A DNA stretch of 64,000 nucleotides, from NCBI GenBank assembly GCA_025642075.2, contig JAODUO010001825.1, positions 10,001 through 74,000 on the forward strand, read 5' to 3'. A model generated the notes under the pieces. That model made no database searches and was not told the origin of the DNA. It saw nothing but the letters and a program-made list of their open reading frames with translations. This DNA is from Ridgeia piscesae (lineage: Eukaryota > Annelida > Polychaeta > Sabellida > Siboglinidae). A program made the translations under genes and the position numbers. Positions 35,303 through 44,155 of this stretch are shown one piece after another; within the stretch, counting starts at the first letter, position 1; each line of letters opens with the position of its first letter.

Positions 35303-35398
35303 GTCACATGAATGATTGATGAACCGAGCAGCACTTCCTTTCATGGTCGCGTCCACAACTTCCATGTCATCAATACGGAACATGTAGCAGCCAATACC
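35303..35398 (-). CDS. KMT2-like exon: [14 protein letters not shown] segment
   Basis: 96 nt, 32 codons, phase 0 at both ends: [20 protein letters not shown] then [12 protein letters not shown]. The acceptor is CTGTAACATG...-type TTACAG|GG and the donor GAC|GTAAGT. The first 20 bases of this exon with its acceptor are repeated about 50 times upstream. Confidence 0.9.
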
Positions 35399-37475
35399 CT
35401 GTAACATGTAGCAGCCAATACCCTGTAACATAGTGTCCTGTAACATGTAGCAGCCAATACCCTGTAACATACAGTGTCCTGTAACATGTAGCAGCCAATA
35501 CCCTGTAACATACAGTGTCCTGTAACATGTAGCAGTCAATACCCTGTAACATAGTGTTCTGTAACATGTAGCAGTCAATACCCTGTAACATACAGTGTCC
35601 TGTAACATGTAGCAGCCAATATCCTGTAACATACAGTGTCCTGTAACACGTAGCAGCCAATACCCTGTAACATACAGTGTCCTGTAACACGTAGCAGCCA
35701 ATACCCTGTAACATACAGTGTCCTGTAACACGTAGCAGCCAATATCCTGTAACATACAATGTCCTGTAACACGTAGCAGCCAATACCCTGTAACATACAA
35801 TGTCCTGTAACACGTAGCAGCCAATACCCTGTAACATACAGTGTCCTGTAACACGTAGCAGCCAATACCCTGTAACATACAGTGTCCTGTAACACGTAGC
35901 AGCCAATACCCTGTAACATACAGTGTCCTGTAACATGTAGCAGCCAATACCCTGTAACATACAGTGTCCTGTAACATGTAGCAGCCAATACCCTGTAACA
36001 TACATGTCCTGTAACATGTAGCAGCCAATACCCTGTAACACACAGTGTCCTGTAACATGTAGCAGCCAATACCCTGTAACATACAGTGTCCTGTAACATG
36101 TAGCAGCCAATACCCTGTAACATACAGTGTCCTGTAACATGTAGCAGCCAATACCCTGTAACATACAGTGTCCTGTAACATGTAGCAGCCAATACCCTGT
36201 AACATACAGTGTCCTGTAACATGTAGCAGCCAATACCCTGTAACATACAGTGTCCTGTAACATGTAGCAGCCAATACCCTGTAACATACAGTGTCCTGTA
36301 ACATGTAGCAGCCAATACCCTGTAACATACAGTGTCCTGTAACATGTAGCAGCCAATACCCTGTAACATACACTGTCATGTAACATGTAGCAGCCAATAC
36401 CCTGTAACATACACTGTCATGTAACATGTAGCAGCCAATACCCTGTAACATACACTGTCACGTAACATGTAGCAGCCAATACCCTGTAACATACAGTGTC
36501 CCGTAACATGTAGCAGCCAATACCCTGTAACATACACTGTCATGTAACATGTAGCAGCAATACCCTGTAACATACAGTGTCCTGTAACATGTAGCAGCCA
36601 ATACCCTGTAACATACAGTGTCCTGTAACATGTAGCAGTCAATACCCTGTAACATACACTGTCATGTAACATGTAGCAGCCAATACCCTGTAACATACAG
36701 TGTCCTGTAACATGTAGCAGCCAATACCCTGTAACATACAGTGTCCTGTAACATGTAGCAGCCAATACCCTGTAACATACAGTGTCCTGTAACATGTAGC
36801 AGCCAATACCCTGTAACATACAGTGTCCTGTAACATGTAGCAGCCAATACCCTGTAACATACAGTGTCCCGTAACATGTAGCAGCCAATACCCTGTAACA
36901 TACACTGTCATGTAACATGTAGCAGCCAATACCCTGTAACTTAGTGTCCTGTAACATGTAGCAGCCAATACCCTGTAACTTAGTGTCCTGTAACATGTAG
37001 CAGCCAATACCCTGTAACTTAGTGTCCTGTAACATGTAGCAGCCAATACCCTGTAACTTAGTGTCCTGTAACATGTAGCAGCCAATACCCTGTAACTTAG
37101 TGTCCTGTAACATGTAGCAGCCAATACCCTGTAACTTAGTGTCCTGAACCATGTAGCAGCCAATACCCTGTAACTTAGTGTCCTGAACCATGTAGCAACC
37201 AATACCCTGTAACTTAGTGTCCTGAACCATGTAGCAACCAATACCCTGTAACTTAGTGTCCTGAACCATGTAGCAAGCCAATACCCTGTAACTTAGTGTC
37301 CTGAACCATGTAGCAACCAATACCCTGTAACTTAGTGTCCTGAACCATGTAGCAACCAATACCCTGTAACTTAGTGTCCTGAACCATGTAGCAGCCAATA
37401 CCCTGTAACTTAGTGTCCTGAACCATGTAGCAACCAATGCCTTGCACCATACAGTTGCCTGTAACAAGTAACATC
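35399..37475 (-). repeat. exon-edge minisatellite: 38-41-bp unit with 3' splice site and exon start
   Basis: On the minus strand each unit reads (intron) ..TGTATGTTACAG followed by (exon copy) GGTATTGGCTGCTACATGTT. About 50 units run without a gap into the true exon at 35398. Proximal units are about 41 bp; distal units (about 36935-37440) are about 38-39 bp with TAAGTTACAG. Variants include ACATGTAG/ACGTAG and CCAATATCC. Because 41 is not a multiple of 3 and the unit lacks stops, all three minus frames are open for hundreds of residues. Confidence 0.95.
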
Positions 37476-37911
37476 CAATGCTCCTAACACACAGCCAATA
37501 TCCTGTAACAACCAATAACCTGTAACCTGTAACCTCCAATACCATGTGACATACAGCAGCCAAGACCTGTTACAAACTCTGAATTTGGGCCAACATATAT
37601 TCGGGATTCAGTCATGTAATAAGAAGAATTTTATTTTATTCGCCCAGTATTTCAAACAATACATCCATGTCAAACAACTCAGAACAATACAAATATGAAA
37701 ATCACAGCAAACATGGAAATAGTGTTTATAATTAACAATCAAACGTAGGGTCAGGAGACTCCTCAAAGACCGTGCTGGTCGCTATCATGGAGCCGCCTTG
37801 ATAAATATCTGCGTGATGTTGATTTATGGAACAATTTCTGTGAGGATGGTTAGGATTGGTTCTACATGATATAACCTCATTTTATATATATAACCATCAC
37901 AGGAGACTTAC
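37476..37911 (-). other. KMT2-like intron remainder
   Basis: Degraded repeat units to about 37570, then AT-rich sequence with nothing recognised. Confidence 0.5.
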
Positions 37912-38040
37912 CTTGATCTCATAGAAGTGTTAGCGGTGATCTGTCTTGGCTGAACGGATCACTTCACCCACATATTCTATGATCATCTCGCCGGCATCAA
38001 TGTCACGTTTACAGAACAGCCCTGACCGTGGATGTCAGTC
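37912..38040 (-). pseudogene. KMT2-like exon: SET N-terminus, with frameshift and stop
   Basis: Recognisable as TDIHGQG, then in another frame LFCKRDIDAGEMIIEYVG and EVIRSAKTDHR, then TAA, then HFYEIK|GTAAGT. The frame changes at the CCC run 38020-38022 (minus GGG, one base short). TAA (37930-37932) replaces the residue after DHR, where KMT2A has Glu. Confidence 0.75.
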
Positions 38041-38335
38041 CTATAAACATGTCACCACTGCATGTGTAAACTCTCAACATTACACATGTAAGCATATCAC
38101 CATTGCATGTGTAAACTGTCAACATTACATATGTAAGTATCTTAGCATTGCATGTGTAAACTGTCAACATTACACCTGCAAGCACATTACCATTGCATGT
38201 ATAAACTGTCAACATTACACATGTAAACTTGTTACCATTGCATGTAAACTATCAACATTACACCTGTAAGCATGTCACCATTCCATGTGTAAACTGTCAA
38301 CATTACACCTGTAAGCACGTCACCATTGCTCAACA
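38041..38335 (-). repeat. ~45-bp minisatellite next to the SET-N exon acceptor
   Basis: Six to seven imperfect units sharing CATTGCATGTGTAAACTGTC and AACATTACACATGTAAGC (plus strand). On the minus strand each unit contains GGTGACATGCTTACAG, closely matching the true acceptor region GGTGACATGTTTATAG. Exon sequence itself is not included. Confidence 0.85.
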
Positions 38336-38682
38336 GCAACATCCACATCACGGGATGGAAGATAAGTTAACCCTTTCACTACTACAACCTAGTTGCTCTG
38401 ATCACTAAATACTGCATTTTTTGCTGTTGACTTGACACGAAAATCGATTGTATCACTTCACAAAACAAAGATTTCTGTAGCCACAATAAGAATATTATAC
38501 ATATTTCGGGAGTTGAATACGCAAACGTTAGAGTTAAGATACATTTTCATCTCCTTATCATGAATCTGACAGTTACATCTTTCATCATATGCATAATGAT
38601 CAAGTATATTACCTGTAGACATCACACACATACAGGACAGTGACAAGGACAATCAGGACACTCACAGGCCAAACCATATTAT

Positions 38683-38777
38683 AAGTCATGAAGCTCATCA
38701 CTGAATGAATAACCCTAACCATTTAGTGAGTGACCCTGTGGTTAGGGTTATTCACTCAATGGTGAGTTTCATGACTT
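38683..38777. repeat. near-perfect inverted repeat (hairpin)
   Basis: Arms of about 38 bp (AAGTCATGAAGCTCATCA... and its complement), loop about 19 bp. The arms include GAATAACCCTAACC. It is probably a small foldback transposon. Confidence 0.85.
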
Positions 38778-39774
38778 GTAATAACTAGATGCCCTGTGAC
38801 CTGGCATATATAGTGTTATGTTAGTAAGACAGCGCGACCTGTCGTTCACACTTACCTGTAAGTCTTAGTCACTCTCACCTGTAATTTGGTATTTACTCTG
38901 ACCCATGTTATTCACTCTGATTTACAATTTGTTATTCATTCTGAACTATAATCTGTTATTCCTTCTGATCTGTAATCTGATATTAATTCTTAACTGTAAT
39001 ATTATGTTATTCCTTTTGACCTGTAATATGTTATTCATTTGTATAACTTGTTACGTACTCATCTATAATCTTTAAAGGGAAACAAAAGGGAAAAGTTACA
39101 TGCTATGCACGTGAAAGAGTTAATACAAACAAACTATTTTGAACGGTAATCACCTCAGTGTTTTATTAGTAAAACAATCTGAACACCTATTCTATTGAAG
39201 TTCGTAAGTCGCGCCATTTTGACTGCTGTGTGACGTAGCTAATATTACCACATATATGTATACTTGATATTTAAAATAATCGTCAGGTGGCGCTGTCTGT
39301 GTTACATATGCTAAAATGGCTTCATATGGGGAAATGACCATTCCATATTTTCCTTCAGAAATAGCTGAATTTTGGTTGCAACGATAAGGGCCAACATTTT
39401 CAAGGTAGAACTGAACACGCTGTTAAACTTGGTAAAGAAGACCCGCTGGAGGCCGAAATGCAGAGGCGAGTAACAAGCCGAGGCGACATTGACAAGTGGA
39501 GTATGTTTGCTGTCAGGAACAGCTGCTATTCTGCATGCAGAGCCTGTTGGTGACGGTAATTATTTAGGCTTCTAGTATAAGAAATGTTGGCCTAAATGTT
39601 TATTATGAAGTCCACTTGAACACTATATGAGAACTGAGAAAAGTTCCAATGATTTTACAAAAACACAACATGTATTCTACAATGATAATGGATTGAGTTA
39701 CCTCCATTTTAATACGTCACCTGTCAACAATGTCCACACAGTTCTTATATAGTGCAGTATCCAATCCTCAGGAT
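38778..39774. other. KMT2-like intron, no exon recognised
   Basis: Imperfect repeats of TTATTCATTCTGA-type at about 38870-39050. A plus-strand stretch near 39425-39540 reads codingly (LGKEDPLEAEMQRRVTSRGD) but is short and isolated. Confidence 0.45.
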
Positions 39775-39914
39775 CAGACATGGGGTCAAATATATTTGAA
39801 AGTATTTAAATACTTTTTAACTATCTGTAATTAACGTTTAGGAATTAAAAGTATTTGTATTCCTGAAGAGTATTTGTATTTAAATACATTTCAATGTATT
39901 TGACCTCATGTCTG
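39775..39914. mobile_element. hAT-like MITE, 140 bp
   Basis: Terminal inverted repeats CAGACATGGGGTCAAATA and its complement (one mismatch), flanked by 8-bp direct repeats CTCAGGAT / CTCAGGTT. The 8-bp target duplication and CAG...CTG ends fit hAT elements. The interior is AT-rich and palindromic, with no transposase. Confidence 0.85.
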
Positions 39915-40212
39915 CTCAGGTTGTCCAAAGTGCTTTACACTTTACTCCCTGGCAGACCTATTCAATTAAAAACCATCTCATGACTGTGGGAAGCATCCAG
40001 CCAAGCTGTAATTAATGAATCAATACGGATCATGTACAAATATCCACCACTGTCTATAGCCAGTTACTTGTTTACATAGCTGAGTGAATTGGAGCAATGA
40101 AAGGTGAACAGCAGCACATGGTTTCGTTCTCGTAGTTGAGAGTCTGAAGCTGAGTCCAAAGCTTTAACCTACAGATGTGAGTGCATGCTGGGATGGGGAA
40201 GTGACCTCTGAC
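39915..40212 (-). other. KMT2-like intron next to the FYRC exon
   Basis: Nothing recognised. The conserved segment that links FYRC to SET in KMT2A was looked for here and not found. Confidence 0.5.
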
Positions 40213-40366
40213 CTCTGAGACTTGTGGACCATCTCCTCCTCCATGGTGGCGTCTATGTGGGGCTTGATGCGGTACTTAGAGAGTAGGAAGGAGAACATCT
40301 CATGCGTCTTGCGCCCGCTGAATGGCTCCACACGTGCCACTCCACTCGGGTTCTGCTCCGGCCCCT
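40213..40366 (-). CDS. KMT2-like exon: FYRC domain
   Basis: Reads GPEQNPSGVARVEPFSGRK, THEMFSFLLSKYRIKP and MEEEMVHKSQ, matching the KMT2A/trithorax FYRC pattern N-P-x-G-x-A-R-x-E ... F-x-F-L-x-S-K-x-R. In KMT2 proteins FYRN and FYRC pair the two halves after taspase cleavage. Acceptor CTGCTCCAG; the donor is uncertain. Confidence 0.7.
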
Positions 40367-40388
40367 GGAGCAGACAACACTCTCTATA

Positions 40389-41320
40389 TCTACTCTATAT
40401 ACTGTCAACCTAAAGCAGCTTGTACTTATATTGTCAACATGAAGCAGCTTATGCCGATATTGTGAACATGAAGCAGTTTGTGCCGATACTGTCAACATGA
40501 AGCTGCTGGTAATCATACTGTCAACATGAAGCTGCTGGTAATCATACTGTCAACATGAAGCTGCTGGTAATCACACTGTCAACATGAAGCTGCTGGTAAT
40601 CATACTGTCAACATGAAGCTGCTGGTAATCATACTGTCAACATGAAGCTGCTGGTAATCACACTGTCAACATGAAGCTGCTGGTAATCATACTGTCAACA
40701 TGAAGCTGCTGGTAATCAACTGTCAACATGAAGCTGCTGGTAATCATACTGTCAACATGAAGCTGACTGGTAATCATACTGTCAACATGAAGCTGCTGGT
40801 AATCATACTGTCAACATGAAGCTGTTGGTAATCATACTGTCAACATGAAGCTGCTGGTAATCATACTGTCAACATGAAGCTACTGGTAATCATACTGTCA
40901 ACATGAAGCTGCTGGTAATCACACTGTCAACATGAAGCTACTGGTAATCATACTGTCAACATGAACCTGCTGGTAATCACACTGTCAACATGAAGCTGCT
41001 GGTAATCATACTGTCAACATGAAGCTGCTGGTAATCATACTGTCAACATGAAGCTGCTGGTAATCACACTGTCAACATGAAGCTGCTGGTAATCATACTG
41101 TCAACATGAAGCTGCTGGTAATCATACTGTCAACATGAAGCTGCTGGCGCTGATATTGTCAACATGAAGCTGCTGGTGCTGATACTGTCAACATGAAGCT
41201 GCTGGTACCGATAATGTCAACATGAAGCTATTGGTACTGATATTGTCAACATGAATCTGCTGGTGCTGATATTGTCAACATGAAGCTGCTGGTGCAGATA
41301 TTGTCAACATGAAGCTGCTA
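40389..41320. repeat. 29-bp minisatellite
   Basis: About 32 units built on GTCAACATGAAGCTGCTGGT plus AATCATACT, more diverged at both ends. It fills the KMT2-like intron between 41331 and 40366 without copying exon sequence. Confidence 0.95.
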
Positions 41321-41330
41321 GGAGTCCTAC

Positions 41331-41363
41331 CTTGTCACCGCCTCGGTGGTCGTGAATGAAATA
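41331..41363 (-). CDS. KMT2-like small exon, tentative
   Basis: 33 nt reading YFIHDHRGGDK between TTAATTGAG and GTAGGA, phase 0. Its position fits the FRFH-type segment just before FYRC in KMT2A, but similarity is weak. Confidence 0.35.
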
Positions 41364-41382
41364 CTCAATTAAATCAAGTATC

Positions 41383-41463
41383 AGACACAAACCCCCTCAG
41401 TTAAGTGTCAAACACAAACCCCCTCAGTTCAGTTTCAAACACAAACCCCCTAAGTTGTGTCAA
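41383..41463. repeat. ~28-bp direct repeat, three copies
   Basis: Three copies of a unit containing CAAACACAAACCCCCTCAGTT-like sequence, slightly diverged. Confidence 0.8.
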
Positions 41464-41818
41464 ACATTCCTGAGTATGACAAGTTACTTGAGTAAGACAA
41501 GTTACCTGAGTAAGACAAGTTACCTGAACCTGAGTAATACAAGTTATCTGAGTAAGACAAGTTACCTAAGTGAGAAGATTTACCTGAGTACGACAAGTTA
41601 CCTGAGTATGAACCTGAGTAATACAAGTTACCTGAGTAATACAAGTTACCTGAGTACCAGAAGTTAACTAAGACAAGTTGCCTGAGTAAGATGAATTACC
41701 TGAGTATCCCACTGGTAAGACAAGTTGCCTGAATAAGACAAATTACCTGAGTAGGACAAGTTACCTGAGTAAGAGAAGTTACCTAAGTAAGATGAGTTAC
41801 CTGAGTAAGACGGGTTAC
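41464..41818 (-). repeat. exon-edge minisatellite: 18-bp unit with a 5' splice site
   Basis: On the minus strand the unit is CTTACTCAG|GTAACTTGT, repeated about 18 times with variants. The true exon 41819-41894 ends TACTCAG|GTAACCCGTCTTA, so the last seven exon bases and the donor are the core of the unit. Confidence 0.88.
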
Positions 41819-41894
41819 CTGAGTACAACAGCTGTTTCATCCTGGCATTGGCGCGGGGCGTCTTGGACCCTCTCTGTTACAGCCTTCCATGCCT
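41819..41894 (-). pseudogene. KMT2-like exon upstream of FYRC, frameshifted
   Basis: Reads AWKAVTERVQDA, then in another frame ARANARMKQLLYS, matching the conserved helix before FYRC of KMT2A. One extra base in the GGGG run 41855-41858 (plus strand) shifts the frame. Confidence 0.65.
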
Positions 41895-43530
41895 CTGTCA
41901 CCAACAAACAACATGACACACAACATGACAACTCTGGTTCTCAAATCTACACACAAATGCAGGGATTGGTCTGATTTTAGCTGTTCATGTTTAAGACATT
42001 ATTGACAATTTATATGTAAATACTGTTTTGTGGAAGTGTCCACCTATGGTCACTTCAGCCGTGAGACTTTTAACCTTATGAGGACCAAGTTTCTGGGGCA
42101 AATGCTGCTATGACTAAAGGAGAGGGACATATAGAAGGTTCTAGAATGAAAACTGCTGTAAGCAAATATACAAAACTATACATTTTCTGAAACAGTATTT
42201 ATTTGTTTATATGATAACATAAAAATGACAATTGTGAAGTCATTCAAAACAAAATTAAAATCATATAAATTATAAAGGTCAACCTTTAATTTGTTTGGAA
42301 TTCGTGATTATTATCCAATCACTGCCAAAATACACAAACAAATACAACAAATATATGCTTCATTATGATAAACAATATATAATCTGTCAATCAGAACAAA
42401 AACTGTAGTCATTTGTGGCAAATCTGTAAAATAAATTTACATTGAAATGTATGTATCATGAATGCGGAATGTGGGTACGGATAAATGGTAGCTCAGTGTG
42501 CACGTACTATAAATTCCATGCTTGTCAAAATATATCATATAAAATGTATATATTTTCTTAGTCTCTAAACATATCTACATATAAAATGATGCTACACATG
42601 TCGCGGGTGATAATGTCAGCAGGCTGCGTTGGGTCAGACGTGCCTTATTTGTGATTACTAATAACCTGCAAAATATAACAAGTACACAAGGTATACAGTG
42701 AATAGTGATACAAAAGAATCAAACAAATGTCCCCTAATATCACTCGCCCACCCCAAACTGACAGGTAGACAACGAGCGAGTGCACTATTTGACAGCCGAC
42801 AAAAGACAAAACACGGCCAGTTACGGCTGCCGCTAGTTATTATGTTTTCAATCTAATTTACCGATTTCTAAGTACAAGTACATTTATAGATGTAAATAAC
42901 ATTATGTTGGGAGTTTTCTTCTCAGTGTTACCTATTTCCACCTGAATAGCAAAACATACCTGCAATTTCGCTGCCTGATCGCCATATATAATGGGGGCCT
43001 TAGTCCCAGTATTTGTGGATTATGTTTGCGCAGCCTGAAGATGGTTTTATCTAGTGACTAGTCTACCCAGCATGAATGATGCAGCGGCCAGGCCCTGTTT
43101 GTGCCAAATAAAACTGACAACACATTATTGGCATTCATAAATATTATTTCTAATCCTGCAAGAATTGTAACTGTACATAAAGTTCTCTGCAAATCTTACC
43201 AAGACCGAACGAACGCATTTAGTGGCAATGTTTTACAGCGGCAGGATCTGTCGGCCCTTGGTACCATTATGCCACGCGGATTTTCGCTACAAGGCTACGC
43301 TAGAAATGGTGGCGCCCCATCACGGAAACTGGACGTACTTTGTCGCTCCACGCGGATTTACAATAAATTATTAAAAAGCCGGCTGACCTTCAACTTGGCG
43401 TGTATAGTTTGTAGCATTTTATTCTTCACACTGTTAAATTTAATATTATGTAATTAATGTTAATTATTTACATAACAAATCAATTCAGGCAATAGCATAC
43501 TAGCATAATTTTAAGTACATTTGCTACCCG
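41895..43530. other. gap between the KMT2-like fragment and ATP13A1
   Basis: AT-rich. No further KMT2 exon was recognised on the minus strand. A plus-strand open frame at 43101-43457 has no family features. Confidence 0.55.
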
Positions 43531-43555
43531 GTTCGCCGTAAATTCACTGCTAATC

Positions 43556-43564
43556 ACCGGAAGT
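43556..43564 (+). promoter_or_regulatory. ETS/GABP-type site in the ATP13A1 promoter
   Basis: ACCGGAAGT lies 12 bases before the ATP13A1 start codon. ETS sites of this form are common at animal housekeeping promoters, and the very short distance suggests a short 5' UTR. Confidence 0.55.
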
Positions 43565-43576
43565 CCCAGAAACATC

Positions 43577-43840
43577 ATGGATCACAAAAATAAGGGTATC
43601 GGCACAGAAATACAACATATTTCTCTACATAACCTACGTCCATTAATTCTACATGGCTACATAGGCCCGTTCCTGGTATTGTACGGCCTATGGCTATACA
43701 CGTGGGTAGTCGTCTATGGTTTGGATGGCTATTTCGAGGCGGGGTTGATCGCTTTGGCGATGATCGGGCTGCTACAGGTTCTCTGCTGCCTGTTCTGTCA
43801 TTGGTTTGTCAGCGTGCAATGTGCACTAACCTGCTCGAAG
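43577..43840 (+). CDS. ATP13A1: ATP13A1 exon 1
   Basis: 88 codons from ATCATGG; ends AAG|GTAAGC in phase 0. Contains two hydrophobic segments typical of the P5A-specific N-terminal membrane hairpin: [20 protein letters not shown] and [35 protein letters not shown] follows. Confidence 0.9.
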
Positions 43841-44116
43841 GTAAGCTTCGATAAGCCCGTTTAAATCGATGTAGTTGCTAGGAGTTTATAAGAGAGCTGT
43901 ATGTAACCACATATTGATATTATTGTTCTAGTTGTTTCTAGCACTCAGCAACGACAAGTCGGAGTACTGTCGTCCTCAAGCTGGGTTCCCATCAGGGCTC
44001 AGGCTCAGATGTTTTATTATGTCCCAAATACTGGAGACAGGGTTGACATTTAACATGATCTCCGAGTCACAAGGGCTACACAGTCTAATGTGGAGAATCA
44101 AGTTTTACAGTTACAC

Positions 44117-44155
<39 letters not shown>

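Larger units (their letters stand above)
31897..41894 (-). pseudogene. 3' fragment of a KMT2A/trithorax-like H3K4 methyltransferase (FYRC, SET, post-SET), probably broken
   Basis: Minus-strand exons in order: 41894-41819, 41363-41331 (weak), 40366-40213, 38040-37912, 35398-35303, 33906-33839 and 32002-31897. The last three encode [60 protein letters not shown] and [18 protein letters not shown], diagnostic of the KMT2A/B SET and post-SET. KMT2 enzymes methylate histone H3 Lys4 in nuclear complexes. Breaks: a one-base gain in 41819-41894, a one-base loss near 38020-38022, an in-frame TAA at 37930-37932, and no exon for the conserved segments before FYRC and just before SET. The invariant PNC of the SET core is PSC. 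The thousands of upstream residues cannot fit before ATP13A1 at 43577. A decayed partial copy is likeliest; assembly indels could explain the two frameshifts but not the stop codon. Confidence 0.7.

Noticed and set aside
35246..37563. Minus-strand frames of 200-400 codons ([16 protein letters not shown]) as a repeat protein gene
   Set aside because: The array lies between two SET exons and repeats an acceptor; openness follows from a stop-free unit. I treat it as intronic unless transcripts show otherwise.
39425..39545. Plus-strand coding-like stretch LGKEDPLEAEMQRRVTSRGD
   Set aside because: Too short and isolated, with no acceptor or neighbouring exon; perhaps an old transposon trace.
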